Shown: piece after piece, positions 46,288 through 56,515 of the stretch
Layout: the number at the start of each line of letters is the position of its first letter
How positions within the stretch are numbered: position 1 is the first letter of the stretch
Notes under the pieces: model-generated
What the model was told of the DNA's origin: nothing
Database searches by the model: none
The model's input: only the letters and a program-made list of their open reading frames with translations
From: Bacteroidales bacterium
Lineage (GTDB): Bacteria; Bacteroidota; Bacteroidia; Bacteroidales; Tenuifilaceae
NCBI GenBank assembly: GCA_003818205.1
Contig: RPRQ01000027.1
Span: forward strand, 1-56,835
Direction: 5' to 3'
DNA length: 56,835 bases
Made by a program: the position numbers and the translations under genes

Positions 46288-46695
46288 ATGTTACTCAAAC
46301 AATTCGTAATAAAGACATTACTGCTTGTATTTATTACTAGCGCAATATGTTTTGCAGTTTTTCAATTCTTTTTTCCGCATAAATTTCTTTTGCTGTATCC
46401 ATTATTCCCTATCTTTTTTGGAATTATCAACATATTTATCTTTCACTCCTTATCATTAGTTAAGGAATCATCCCTATCAAAATTTTCGACTCGCTATTTG
46501 CTTTGTACTACTGTTAAACTATTAAGCAGCTTAGCTTTTATTGTTGTTTTTCTTTTCATAAATAAAGAAGAGGTAATCCCTTTTCTGGCAACATTTTTAA
46601 GTGTTTACTTTATCTTCCTTTTTCAAGAAATTACAAGCATTCTCAATTTGTTCAAGAAAAATGATAAAAGTGAAACCACACACGCTAAAACTTAA
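46288..46695 (+). CDS. AtpI-like small membrane protein
   Basis: 135 residues with four predicted transmembrane helices (about 6-28, 32-52, 70-92, 98-118) and a short charged tail. The sequence is not diagnostic. Its position directly before atpB in the operon suggests the ATP synthase protein I role (assembly of the c ring), which is inference from context. Confidence 0.55.
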   Translation: MLLKQFVIKTLLLVFITSAICFAVFQFFFPHKFLLLYPLFPIFFGIINIFIFHSLSLVKESSLSKFSTRYLLCTTVKLLSSLAFIVVFLFINKEEVIPFLATFLSVYFIFLFQEITSILNLFKKNDKSETTHAKT

Positions 46696-46719
46696 TAACT
46701 TTACGCGAAATTTTTTAAA

Positions 46720-47832
46720 GTGAGACGGAGATTATTCATAGGCCTTTTTATTTTGACAGCTATCAGCCTTGGTGGTTATCAGAATGTGTTTGCTTCAACC
46801 CAAGAAAAGGAAAAAGATGCCACGCATAATGAGGGCGAGAAGGCAAAGTTCAATACCGTTGATTTTATCTTTGAGCATATTGGCGATTCTTACGAGTGGC
46901 ACGTTCTGACCATAGGGCATACACACGTGTCTATTCCATTACCAATGATACTCTATAGTGAGCAGAAAGGCTTAAATATTTTTCTATCTAGCAAATTTCA
47001 TCACGGTGCTGAATCTTACAAAGGGTTCAAATGGGAGCACGAAGGAAAGTACAAGGGCAAAATTGTTGAGCTAAATGACAATGGTGAAATATTGGAGGAA
47101 AACCCTCTACCATGGAATTTCTCTATTACAAAACTTGTTCTTTCAATTTTTATAGCCTCAACATTGTTGTGCTGGATTTTTATAAGCATTGCACGAAAGT
47201 ATAAGTCAGGTGTTAATAAAGCACCTACAGGAATTCAAAATCTATTTGAACCGATAATCCTATTTGTAGTAAACGATATTGCAATCCCTTCCATTGGAGA
47301 AAAAAAATATCAACGCTTTTTACCTTTCCTGCTTACCGTTTTCTTTTTTATCTGGTTTAACAATATGCTTGGTTTGATACCAATATTTCCAGGTGGAGCA
47401 AACGTAACTGGAAATATTGCGGTAACAATGGTACTCGCACTTTTCACTTTTGTTATAGTAACTATCAATGGGAATAAAAACTATTGGGGTCACATCGTGA
47501 ATACACCAGGGGTACCTTGGTTTTTAAAACTGCCAATACCAATTATGTTTATCGTTGAGTTCGCAGGCATACTAACAAAGCCAATCGTGTTAATGATTCG
47601 ACTTTTTGCGAACATCCTTGCCGGGCATATGGTTGCCATTGTATTCTTTAGCCTTATCTTTATTTTTGGAGGAATTGCTGTTTGGGCAGGATACACAATT
47701 TCCATCGTAAGCGTATCATTCTCATTTTTCATGACGCTTCTCGAACTTTTAGTTGCATTAATTCAAGCATACGTTTTCACTCTACTATCTGCTATTTATA
47801 TCGGAATGGCTACAGAAGAGCATCATCATTAA
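46720..47832 (+). CDS. atpB: ATP synthase F0 subunit a
   Basis: 370 residues, longer than the usual 240-270. GTG start followed by a signal-peptide-like segment (RRRLFIGLFILTAISLGG) and a His- and Glu-rich exported region (about 28-135; EWHVLTIGHTHVSIPLP). Five to six membrane helices follow. The proton-channel arginine is in TKPIVLMIRLFANILAGHM (near residue 290). N-terminal extensions of this type are usual in Bacteroidota. Confidence 0.95.
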   Translation: MRRRLFIGLFILTAISLGGYQNVFASTQEKEKDATHNEGEKAKFNTVDFIFEHIGDSYEWHVLTIGHTHVSIPLPMILYSEQKGLNIFLSSKFHHGAESYKGFKWEHEGKYKGKIVELNDNGEILEENPLPWNFSITKLVLSIFIASTLLCWIFISIARKYKSGVNKAPTGIQNLFEPIILFVVNDIAIPSIGEKKYQRFLPFLLTVFFFIWFNNMLGLIPIFPGGANVTGNIAVTMVLALFTFVIVTINGNKNYWGHIVNTPGVPWFLKLPIPIMFIVEFAGILTKPIVLMIRLFANILAGHMVAIVFFSLIFIFGGIAVWAGYTISIVSVSFSFFMTLLELLVALIQAYVFTLLSAIYIGMATEEHHH

Positions 47833-48114
<282 letters not shown>

Positions 48115-48126
48115 AAAATTATTCCT

Positions 48127-48624
48127 ATGGGATTAATTACTCCTGATTATGGACTGTTAGTCTGGATGTTGATTTCATTCGGGTTGGTTCTCTTCGTTCT
48201 TAAAAAATTTGCATGGAAACCCATAATGGAAGGGTTGAAGAGCAGAGAAGAATCAATTTCTAAGTCATTAAAAATGGCCGAGGAAGCACGAAATGAAATA
48301 AAAAAGCTTCAGACCTATAATGAAGAACTTGCCGAAAAAGCAAGAGCTGAAAGGGAGCTAGCGCTTAAAGAGGCTAAATCTCTGAGGGATAAAATTGTTG
48401 AAGAGGCAAAAAGTCAAGCTCAAGCTGAAGCACAAAAAATCATCGAAAAATCAAGGTTGATGATAATCCAAGAGAAGGAGAACGCTCAGAAAGAGCTTGC
48501 TCAAATGGCATCAACACTTGCCCTCGAAATAACGGAGAAAGTCCTTCGTAAGCAGTTTGCCGATAAGGATAAACAAATTGAATACTTTAAGGATCTTCTT
48601 AAGGAAGTTTCAAGTAAAAACTAA
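48127..48624 (+). CDS. atpF: ATP synthase F0 subunit b
   Basis: 165 residues. One N-terminal membrane helix (about 8-28) and a long amphipathic coiled coil (KEAKSLRDKIVEEAKSQAQ) forming the peripheral stalk, ending with the LALEITEKVLRKQF segment that binds delta. Single b gene, so the stalk is a homodimer. Confidence 0.96.
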   Translation: MGLITPDYGLLVWMLISFGLVLFVLKKFAWKPIMEGLKSREESISKSLKMAEEARNEIKKLQTYNEELAEKARAERELALKEAKSLRDKIVEEAKSQAQAEAQKIIEKSRLMIIQEKENAQKELAQMASTLALEITEKVLRKQFADKDKQIEYFKDLLKEVSSKN

Positions 48625-48633
48625 TCAATTGCA

Positions 48634-49185
48634 ATGAACACTGGGCGGATTTCTGTTAGGTATGCAAAAGCATTGTTCGATCTCGCTAATGAGTCTAAAG
48701 TAGCGAAAGAGGTTTACGATCATTCGTATGCAGTGTCCAAAACAATCGATCCCTCTTCTGATTTTTATTATGTTCTTCATAACCCTGTTATCCTTCCTAG
48801 CGAAAAAGAAAGAATACTTACGAGCGTTTTGGGAGGTAAAGTTCATCCTATGCTTACCTCTTTCATCGCGCTTATGGTGCGGAAGCGTAGGGAATCTTAC
48901 ATTGTAAACGCATTATTGGTTTTTCAAAAAATTTATAGAGAACATACGGGGCTAGCTAAAGTTGTTGTTGAAACTCCAGCAGAACTTGGGGATGATACAA
49001 AAAACCGCATACTAGAATTTGTAAAAAATAAATTCAACAAAACCCCCGAACTAGAAGTTAGGCTAAAACCTGAGCTAATAGGTGGTTTTATTGTTGAAGT
49101 GGAAGGTTTACTAATTGATTTGAGTGTATCAGGACAATTGGCGCGAGTGAGAAAAGCCTTAGTCCAAAATCAAAGAGTACTTTAA
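48634..49185 (+). CDS. atpH: ATP synthase F1 subunit delta
   Basis: 183 residues. N-terminal [13 protein letters not shown] and C-terminal [30 protein letters not shown] are the two OSCP/delta signatures. Connects the b stalk to the alpha-beta head. Nine bases after atpF. Confidence 0.96.
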   Translation: MNTGRISVRYAKALFDLANESKVAKEVYDHSYAVSKTIDPSSDFYYVLHNPVILPSEKERILTSVLGGKVHPMLTSFIALMVRKRRESYIVNALLVFQKIYREHTGLAKVVVETPAELGDDTKNRILEFVKNKFNKTPELEVRLKPELIGGFIVEVEGLLIDLSVSGQLARVRKALVQNQRVL

Positions 49186-49198
49186 AAAAATATTTATT

Positions 49199-50779
49199 AT
49201 GGCAGAAATTAAGCCCTCTGAAATATCTGACTTACTCAGGAAAGAACTCTCTGGCGTAAAGCAGCAAGTGGACTTCGAAGAAGTAGGTAGTGTTCTTCAA
49301 GTTGGTGATGGTATTGCCCGCATTTTCGGACTAGATCATGTTCGCTCTAACGAATTGATCGAATTCGAATCAGGTGTTATGGGTATTGTACTTAACCTTG
49401 AGGAAGACAATGTTGGAGCAGTTCTACTTGGAAATTCCGAGCAGGTAAAAGAGGGACATCGTGTAAAGCGTACAGGAAGAATCGCCTCTATTCGGGTTGG
49501 TGAAGGCATGTGCGGGAGGGTAATCAATACACTCGGTGAACCGATAGATGGTAAAGGCCCTATTAAAGGTGAAACCTTTGAAATGCCTCTTGAAAGAAAA
49601 GCGCCAGGTGTAATTTTCAGACAGCCGGTATCGGAGCCACTTCAAACAGGAATTAAAGCTATCGATGCGATGATTCCAATCGGGAGAGGCCAGCGAGAGC
49701 TTATTATCGGCGACAGACAAACCGGTAAAACAGCCATTGCGGTTGATACCATCATCAATCAGAAATCTTTTTTTGAAAAAGGGGAACCTGTATATTGCAT
49801 TTACGTTGCAATTGGGCAAAAAGGTTCAACCATCGCCTCAATCGTGAAAACGCTTGAAGAGCATGGTGCAATGGATTATACCGTTATCGTTGCTGCAACA
49901 GCATCAGACCCTGCTGCACAGCAGTTCTACGCACCTTTTGCTGGTGCTTCTATCGGAGAATTTTTCCGCGATACAGGACGTGCTGCTCTAATTATATATG
50001 ACGACCTTTCGAAACAAGCCGTTTCATACCGCGAAGTTTCCTTGCTCCTTCGTCGTCCACCTGGCCGTGAAGCTTTCCCGGGTGATGTATTCTATCTTCA
50101 CTCAAGGCTACTCGAAAGAGCCGCAAAAATTATTGGTTCCGATGAGATTGCAAAGCAAATGAATGATTTACCGGAATCAATTAGACATCTTGTCAAAGGT
50201 GGAGGTTCGTTAACAGCTCTTCCAATTATTGAAACACAAGCCGGTGACGTTTCTGCATATATTCCAACCAACGTAATCTCCATTACCGATGGTCAGATAT
50301 TCTTGGAAACCAACCTATTCAATAACGGCGTTAGACCTGCTATTAACGTGGGTATCTCGGTATCAAGGGTAGGAGGAAAGGCGCAGATTAAGTCGATGAA
50401 GAAAGTTGCCGGTACGCTAAAGCTCGATCAGGCTCAGTACCGTGAACTTGAAGCCTTTGCTAAATTTGGATCAGACCTAGATCCTGCAACCCTTGCAGTT
50501 CTTGATAAAGGTTCTAAGAACGTTGAAATCTTAAAGCAAGGAGAGCATAAACCGCTATCGGTTGAGCTACAAATTGCCATTCTTTTCTGCGGTTCGAAGG
50601 GTTTATTGAAAAATGTTAAGCGTGAGAAAGTAAGAGATTTTGAGAAAGACTACCTTGAACTTATCCAGCTGAAACATAAAGATCTCTTGGCAAGAATTGC
50701 AAAAGGTGATTTTGGCGATGACATAGCTTCTGCTTTTATGTCTATTGCGGAAGAAGTTGCAAAGAAGTATGTAAGCTAA
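49199..50779 (+). CDS. atpA: ATP synthase F1 subunit alpha
   Basis: 526 residues. Walker A GDRQTGKT at 171-178, the family signature [14 protein letters not shown], and [12 protein letters not shown]. Forms the hexamer with beta, which is not encoded here. Length normal. Confidence 0.98.
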   Translation: MAEIKPSEISDLLRKELSGVKQQVDFEEVGSVLQVGDGIARIFGLDHVRSNELIEFESGVMGIVLNLEEDNVGAVLLGNSEQVKEGHRVKRTGRIASIRVGEGMCGRVINTLGEPIDGKGPIKGETFEMPLERKAPGVIFRQPVSEPLQTGIKAIDAMIPIGRGQRELIIGDRQTGKTAIAVDTIINQKSFFEKGEPVYCIYVAIGQKGSTIASIVKTLEEHGAMDYTVIVAATASDPAAQQFYAPFAGASIGEFFRDTGRAALIIYDDLSKQAVSYREVSLLLRRPPGREAFPGDVFYLHSRLLERAAKIIGSDEIAKQMNDLPESIRHLVKGGGSLTALPIIETQAGDVSAYIPTNVISITDGQIFLETNLFNNGVRPAINVGISVSRVGGKAQIKSMKKVAGTLKLDQAQYRELEAFAKFGSDLDPATLAVLDKGSKNVEILKQGEHKPLSVELQIAILFCGSKGLLKNVKREKVRDFEKDYLELIQLKHKDLLARIAKGDFGDDIASAFMSIAEEVAKKYVS

Positions 50780-50789
50780 CAATATCTAC

Positions 50790-51662
50790 ATGGGTAACCT
50801 AAAGGAGATTAGAACTAGGATTTCATCCGTAACATCCACTAGGAAGATTACTAGTGCGATGAAAATGGTATCTGCATCTAAGTTCAAAAAATCGCAGGAT
50901 ATACTTACCAAGTACAGGCCGTTCTACGAGCATTACCAATCGTCCTTGGAATTTGTTATTGGCAATAGTAGCCCAGTCAATAACAAATACTGTGAGCAAA
51001 GAAAGGAAATCTCCAATATTGGGTTAGTGGTAATCTCTTCGAATAGTAGTATGTGCGGTTCTTTTAATCAGAATATCATTAAGAAAACAGCCGAAACGCA
51101 CTATCAGCTTTCAATTAAGTATCCAAAAGCAAAGATTCATATTCTCTGTATAGGGAAGAAGGCAACCGATATTTTACAGAAAAAAGGCTTAGATGTTAAG
51201 CATTTTAGCCATGCAGCCGTTGATAAACCCGATATGCAATTAACAAAAAGCATATTCGATGAGCTTCAGGAGATGTTCTTTAAAGGAGAGCTAGACATGA
51301 TCCAATTGGTCTTTAATTCTTTTAAAAATGCTGCCGTACAGAATCAAACGGTTTTAAACTTTCTTCCTTATACCGTTCATAAAACCGAAGGTTTTGTTAA
51401 TGCAGATGTAATAATTGAACCAACACCCATTGACTTTATTCAAAAAATATTACCAAAGTTTTTACTCTACAAGGTTCATGGTGCTATTCTTGATAGCACT
51501 ACTGCCGAACACGGCGCTCGCATGACCGCAATGCATCAGGCAACCGACAATGCAACCGAGTTTATACGCGAACTCACCCTACAGTATAATAAAGAGCGTC
51601 AAGCAGCGATCACTAAGGAGATTCTAGAAATTGTTTCGGGAGCAAATGCTTTGAAAGGTTAA
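50790..51662 (+). CDS. atpG: ATP synthase F1 subunit gamma
   Basis: 290 residues. Rotor shaft with N-terminal helix RTRISSVTSTRKITSAMKMVSASKF and C-terminal ATDNATEFIRELTLQYNKERQAAITKEILEIVSGANAL. Last gene of the operon; atpD and atpC do not follow. Confidence 0.97.
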   Translation: MGNLKEIRTRISSVTSTRKITSAMKMVSASKFKKSQDILTKYRPFYEHYQSSLEFVIGNSSPVNNKYCEQRKEISNIGLVVISSNSSMCGSFNQNIIKKTAETHYQLSIKYPKAKIHILCIGKKATDILQKKGLDVKHFSHAAVDKPDMQLTKSIFDELQEMFFKGELDMIQLVFNSFKNAAVQNQTVLNFLPYTVHKTEGFVNADVIIEPTPIDFIQKILPKFLLYKVHGAILDSTTAEHGARMTAMHQATDNATEFIRELTLQYNKERQAAITKEILEIVSGANALKG

Positions 51663-51686
51663 TCGAATTATTAAAAATAAAATCCA

Positions 51687-51884
51687 TGTAACTATTCACT
51701 ACGGAGACACGGAGATTTCTTCTATTTACTCGTTAGACTTATCGATTGTTTCGTTCTTTTCCATCGATGAAAAACCTTAAATTAAACGTTTAAGATTTTG
51801 TTAATAGCAACTATATTTATAAACATTCTCTGTGTTCTCGGTGTTTCCGTGGTTTATAATTCATAGTATTGCTGAATACATTAA
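51687..51884. mobile_element. second, diverged copy of the TGTAACTATTCA element
   Basis: Left end TGTAACTATTCAC plus ACGGAGACAC matches the 82-bp element at 19684. The right end TGAATACATTAA (51873-51884) is degenerate. The interior is longer and contains CTCTGTGTTCTCGGTGTTTCCGTGG as the return arm. No target duplication is visible. The gap 51663-52081 has no gene. Confidence 0.55.
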
Positions 51885-51910
51885 TTTTTATCAATTCTAA
51901 ACCATAGATT

Positions 51911-51944
51911 ATGACAGATAAAACACTATCTGTCATTTTTTTTT
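51911..51944 (+). terminator. intrinsic terminator
   Basis: ATGACAGATA (51911-51920), loop AAACAC, TATCTGTCAT (51927-51936), then a run of T. It lies about 250 bases after atpG with the repeat element in between, and is the only good terminator for the atp operon. Confidence 0.85.
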
Positions 51945-52081
51945 AATACAATATTTTGTAATTATCAGCTATACAGCCCATTGAAATTAGTGCTAAAAAA
52001 CAGTTGTTTGATAAAGAGAGAAAAGCGTTATCTTAGCTTTTTCATTGTTATTCTATTCTCTCATCTGAAAACTATTGATAA

Positions 52082-54487
52082 ATGTTTCAGTTTTTAGCAA
52101 GAAATATTCTAAGATATAAGTTCTTTATTCTTAGTTTTATAGGAATATTTACCTGCTTCATGGCTTACAAAGCCACCTTTGTTGAGCTTTCCTACAAACC
52201 TGTTCCTCTATTGCCCAAGGAGGACTCAGTATTAATAAGAAGCATTGAGTTTTCGAAAAAATTTGGAAAAGGTGAAAACATAATGGTTATCGGAGTTCAA
52301 GATTCGACCTTTTTCACTTTAGAGAAATTCAATAATTGGAAGAAGCTTGAAAATGGGCTTAAAGAAATTAACGGTGTTGAGCAGGTTTTTTCTATTGTTG
52401 ATGCAATTAACCTTGTTAAAGACACTGTAAGCAAAAAATTTGTAACCGAAAAAATATTTAAATTTGATTCGTATTCTTCCTGTGAGCTGGATTCTTTATC
52501 TGAGCTCACCCGTTCGTTAGGTTTTTATAAAAACCTTCTTTATAACGATTCGACCAAAACATACTTAATGCTAGTAACCCTTAACCGGGAGATAATTACT
52601 AAGAAAGAGAGGGTTGGATTGGTTAAGGATATCGTTAAAACTTGTAGAGTTTACGAAGTCGATACAAAAAATAAGCTCTACTACTCTGGTCTTCCATACA
52701 TAAGGGTTACCGTTGGCGAGATGATTAGGGGTGAGATGTACCTTTTTGTAATATTGGCAGTACTGCTTACCTCTGTTATCCTTTATATACTATTTCGCTC
52801 ATTTAGAGTTGTTTTTATCTCTTTACTCGTTGTTGGGATTGGGGTAGTATGGTCCCTTGGGACCCTTACTTTATTTGGGTACGATTTAACTTTATTAACA
52901 GCAATAATTCCTTCGTTACTTGTTATTATTGGGGTTCCGAGTTGCATCTTTCTGATTAATAAGTACCATCATGAATATAGGCATCATGGGAATCAAACAA
53001 AAGCGCTATATAGGGTTATCACACGAGTGGGAAGTGCTACCTTTTTATCGAATCTTACCACGGCAATTGGTTTTGGCGCTTTTATAATAACGAATACTCA
53101 GGTTTTAAAAGAGTTTGGGGTTGTTGCATCGTTAAATGTCATGGGTGTTTACTCAATTTCATTGATGCTCATTCCAATTATTTTTAGCCTTACAGCACCC
53201 CCGAAAACCAAGCATCTTACTCACCTCTCAAGAAAAGGGATTAAAAAGAATATATATAGAATTGTACTAACCGTTTTATATCGTCGTAAAATTGTTTTTA
53301 TTGTAGCAATTGGCCTTATCATTGCTGGTTTAGCTGGGGTAACACTTCTTAAGAACAATGGCTACATGGTTGATGATATTCCTCGAAAACATCCTGTTTT
53401 GAAGGATTTGAAGTTTTTTGAAAAAAACTTTAATGGTGTAATGCCATTCGAGATTATTTATGATACTGAGAAACCTAACGGTTATTTATCGGCAGGAGTG
53501 TTAGTAAAAATTGATCGCCTTCAGCGAAAACTTTCTCACTACCCCGAACTATCGAAGCCCGTTTCCATTGTTGAGGCGGCAAAATTTGCTTCGCAATCAT
53601 ACTATAATGGAAACCTCGAGAGGTATCGCCTTCCTAGTTCCTTTGAATGGGGCTTTATCATGTCATATATTCCTAAAAGCATCGGAATGAGCGATATGTT
53701 TGCTCGTTTAGTTGATTCATCAGGGAGGTATGTAAGAATCATGTATAATGCCGATGATATTGGTACAATAAAGATGAATCGCTTAAAGGAGATAGTTAGA
53801 TGTGATATTGATACCGTTTTCAAAGAAAATTCGAAACATGTTTATATTTCAGGAGGCAGTATAGTAGTATCAAAAGGGTATGATTATCTGGTTGACAGCC
53901 TTTTTGTAAGCCTTCCTCTTGCAATTGGCGTAATTATGGTTTTTATGGGCTGGATGTTCAGACGTTGGAGAATTGTTTTGTTCTCTGTTCTAACGAACAT
54001 GATACCCCTGCTTCTTACCTCTGCGGCAATGGGTTATATTGGTATTGCACTTAAACCGAGCACAGTTATTGTATTTAGCATCGCTTTTGGTATTGCTATC
54101 GATAATTCCATACAGCTTTTAGCTAAGTATAGGCAAGAGCTTAAGAGAACATCTCATAATATAAAGGCATCAGTAATATATGCTATTAGAGAAACGGGCA
54201 TTAGTATTATTTACACCTCAGTTGTTCTTTTCTTCGGATTTGGTGTTTTTGCCCTATCAAAATTTGGTGGTACCGTTTCGCTTGGAGTTCTAGTTGCATT
54301 GACATTACTTATAGCTCTCTTTAGCAATCTGTTTATTCTTCCTTCTATACTATTGGCTTTTGAACGAAAAACTTCAGTTGATCCCGATTACGAACCAGCA
54401 TTGGAGCTATCTACAGGTTTCGATGACGATGAAGACAGTGAGGCCTTATCGGAAGAAAAACCTTTTCTAGATAGCGCAAAGCAATAA
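52082..54487 (+). CDS. RND superfamily exporter (MMPL-type)
   Basis: 801 residues. One membrane helix near 13-30, a periplasmic domain (about 35-210), a block of five to six helices (about 218-375), a second lone helix near 400, periplasmic domain (about 425-620), and a second helix block (about 625-775), ending in an acidic tail. GYDLTLLTAIIPSLLVIIGV and GIALKPSTVIVFSIAFGIAIDNSIQLL are the sterol-sensing/MMPL transport helices. Likely exports a hydrophobic molecule. The next gene, a polyprenyl synthase, starts 9 bases later. Confidence 0.85.
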   Translation: MFQFLARNILRYKFFILSFIGIFTCFMAYKATFVELSYKPVPLLPKEDSVLIRSIEFSKKFGKGENIMVIGVQDSTFFTLEKFNNWKKLENGLKEINGVEQVFSIVDAINLVKDTVSKKFVTEKIFKFDSYSSCELDSLSELTRSLGFYKNLLYNDSTKTYLMLVTLNREIITKKERVGLVKDIVKTCRVYEVDTKNKLYYSGLPYIRVTVGEMIRGEMYLFVILAVLLTSVILYILFRSFRVVFISLLVVGIGVVWSLGTLTLFGYDLTLLTAIIPSLLVIIGVPSCIFLINKYHHEYRHHGNQTKALYRVITRVGSATFLSNLTTAIGFGAFIITNTQVLKEFGVVASLNVMGVYSISLMLIPIIFSLTAPPKTKHLTHLSRKGIKKNIYRIVLTVLYRRKIVFIVAIGLIIAGLAGVTLLKNNGYMVDDIPRKHPVLKDLKFFEKNFNGVMPFEIIYDTEKPNGYLSAGVLVKIDRLQRKLSHYPELSKPVSIVEAAKFASQSYYNGNLERYRLPSSFEWGFIMSYIPKSIGMSDMFARLVDSSGRYVRIMYNADDIGTIKMNRLKEIVRCDIDTVFKENSKHVYISGGSIVVSKGYDYLVDSLFVSLPLAIGVIMVFMGWMFRRWRIVLFSVLTNMIPLLLTSAAMGYIGIALKPSTVIVFSIAFGIAIDNSIQLLAKYRQELKRTSHNIKASVIYAIRETGISIIYTSVVLFFGFGVFALSKFGGTVSLGVLVALTLLIALFSNLFILPSILLAFERKTSVDPDYEPALELSTGFDDDEDSEALSEEKPFLDSAKQ

Positions 54488-54496
54488 TTTTCGGAA

Positions 54497-55471
54497 ATGT
54501 ATAGTATCGAAGAACTATCAGAAGTGCTTGAAAAAGTATTGAGTAATCTCAATCTTCCAGAAGATCCTAAAAATCTTTATAAGCCTATTCAGTACATATT
54601 ATCATCGGGAGGTAAAAGGATTAGACCCGTATTAACCCTTGCTGCTTGTAATCTGTTCAAGGAAACTATCGATCAGGCAATTTACCCTGCCCTTGCGGTT
54701 GAAGTTTTTCACAATTTTACCCTTGTTCACGATGATATTATGGATAATGCAGACATAAGGAGGGGTAAAGAAACAGTACATAAAAAGTGGAATAGCAATA
54801 TTGGAATTCTTGCTGGCGATGCAATGAGCATTATGGCTTATAAAATGCTTATTAAAACCGATAAGCAGTTTATTGTTCCTATAATCGATGTTTTTAATGA
54901 ATTTGCTTTAGGCATTTGCGAGGGACAGCAGTACGATATGGATTTTGAGAGCATTAAATATATCGATCAGGACGATTATACAAGAATGACAGAACTCAAG
55001 ACCGCTGTGCTACTGAAAGGAGCATTGCAAATTGGGGCCATTATCGGCGAAGCTAAGGAATCGGATATTTATGAAATTGGACAGTTTGGTAAGTATTTAG
55101 GATTAGCTTTTCAAATTCAGGACGATCTGCTTGACGCTTACGGCGATTCAAAAGTATTTGGAAAAAAGCAGGGGGGAGATATTGTTGCAAATAAAAAGAC
55201 AATTTTAACCGTTAAGGCATATAGTAAAGCGAAAGGCTCCACTCTCGATGCTCTTAATAATTTGTACAATTCAACCACTATTGATCCTGAATTAAAGGTT
55301 TCGGAGGTAATTAAAATCTTTAATGAAACCAATGTGAAAGAGGAAACTGAGCAATTGATTTCAAATTACTACGTTAAGGCAACGGAATCATTAGAAAAAA
55401 TTGATGTTAACCCTTCACGTAAGGAGGTGTTAATTGCTATTGCTCAAAGAATTATGTCTAGAAATAGCTAG
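54497..55471 (+). CDS. polyprenyl (E)-diphosphate synthase
   Basis: 324 residues, all-helical prenyltransferase. First Asp-rich motif DDIMD at 79-83 (VHDDIMDNADIRRG) and second DDLLD (QIQDDLLDAYGD), plus GGKRIRP near 38-44 and a KKQGGDI loop. Adds isoprene units made through IspG. F74, five residues before the first motif, favours shorter (C15-C20) products, which is only an inference. Together with the RND exporter in one operon. Confidence 0.9.
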   Translation: MYSIEELSEVLEKVLSNLNLPEDPKNLYKPIQYILSSGGKRIRPVLTLAACNLFKETIDQAIYPALAVEVFHNFTLVHDDIMDNADIRRGKETVHKKWNSNIGILAGDAMSIMAYKMLIKTDKQFIVPIIDVFNEFALGICEGQQYDMDFESIKYIDQDDYTRMTELKTAVLLKGALQIGAIIGEAKESDIYEIGQFGKYLGLAFQIQDDLLDAYGDSKVFGKKQGGDIVANKKTILTVKAYSKAKGSTLDALNNLYNSTTIDPELKVSEVIKIFNETNVKEETEQLISNYYVKATESLEKIDVNPSRKEVLIAIAQRIMSRNS

Positions 55472-55590
55472 TATTTATAAAATTTGCTAATTTATTTTCC
55501 TTACTTTTTAATGTTTTTCTATCTGTGGATTATTAAAGTTTCTTAACTTTATGTGTCAAAAATCCATATATAAATTTAATAGTTTAAACT

Positions 55591-56418
55591 ATGGAAAGCA
55601 ATGCACTTCGCTTATTAATCCCTTGGGACTTTTCTCCTGTTGCTGAGAATGCTTTAATGTATGCGGTAAAAATAGGTTCACTTGCCCCTAGCGTTCAGGT
55701 TGAGCTAATTTACGTAATAGAAAGTGGAGGTCTTTTTACAAAAGTAAAGCTAACGGCAAAAGAGGCTACCGAAAAGCTTAAAGTGGATTATAGTCGAATA
55801 AAAGAAACCTATGGAATTGAGGTAAAAACCACCGTAATGGAGGGTAATATTTTCCATACCATCAGCGAGCATGCGGCTGATATTAATGCCGATTTGGTTA
55901 TTATGGGAACCCACGGAATAAAAGGGGTTCAAAAATTAACTGGGAGTTGGGCGCTTAAGGTAATTGCAGGATCGAGCGTACCGTTCCTTGTGGTTCAGGA
56001 TTCACCGAAGGACAAGCGAGTTTTCGAACACGTGGTAATGCCCTTAGATTTCAGCTTCGACGAAAAATCGAAATTGCAGTGGGCAATTAAAGTTTCGGTT
56101 CAGTACAAATCGCAAATACACATAATTATACCGAATGCGTTCGATGCAGGGGTTCAAAAGAAGGTTAACTATAATCTTGCATTCGCCAAGAAGCACCTCG
56201 AAGGCTACAATATCCCCTACGAAATTCATAGCGCAGGCAAGGGAGGTAAATTTCAAGAGGAAATAGTTAAGCTTGCGTTGGACATTGAGGCCGATCTTAT
56301 ACTAATAATGACCTCAGGTAGCCTCGATTTTACTGATTATGTATTCGGCGCACAGGAGCAGTATGTTATTGCCAATGAAGCAAAAATTCCGGTGATGTGC
56401 ATTAACCAATCTATGTAA
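55591..56418 (+). CDS. tandem universal stress protein (UspA x2)
   Basis: 275 residues, two UspA domains. The first begins RLLIPWDFSPVAENAL and has the ligand loop MGTHGIKGVQKLTGSWALKVI. The second begins HVVMPLDFSFDEKSK and ends IMTSGSLDFTDYVFGAQEQYVI without a complete loop. Same architecture as the protein at 5268 but clearly diverged, so not a recent duplication. Monocistronic, with a terminator after it. Confidence 0.9.
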   Translation: MESNALRLLIPWDFSPVAENALMYAVKIGSLAPSVQVELIYVIESGGLFTKVKLTAKEATEKLKVDYSRIKETYGIEVKTTVMEGNIFHTISEHAADINADLVIMGTHGIKGVQKLTGSWALKVIAGSSVPFLVVQDSPKDKRVFEHVVMPLDFSFDEKSKLQWAIKVSVQYKSQIHIIIPNAFDAGVQKKVNYNLAFAKKHLEGYNIPYEIHSAGKGGKFQEEIVKLALDIEADLILIMTSGSLDFTDYVFGAQEQYVIANEAKIPVMCINQSM

Positions 56419-56436
56419 TAGTAAATTATATAATTG

Positions 56437-56462
56437 AAAAGCCCCAATCTGGGGCTTTTTTT
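56437..56462 (+). terminator. intrinsic terminator
   Basis: AAAAGCCCCA, loop ATC, TGGGGCTTTT, then T run, shortly after the UspA stop. Confidence 0.9.
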
Positions 56463-56469
56463 ATAGGTT

Positions 56470-56499
56470 CTTATTTAACGTCAGTTCGACGTAAGAAAC
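56470..56499 (-). repeat. dispersed 25-bp repeat, copy 4
   Basis: CTTATTTAACGTCAGTTCGA followed by CGTAAGAAAC: inverted copy of the word at 61-85. Confidence 0.6.
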
Positions 56500-56515
56500 A
56501 AGTTAAATAGGGTCT

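Noticed and set aside
52082-55471. Terpenoid biosynthesis and export cluster
   Set aside because: An MMPL exporter and a polyprenyl synthase are adjacent, but no cyclase, oxygenase or other tailoring gene is present; a housekeeping role is simpler.
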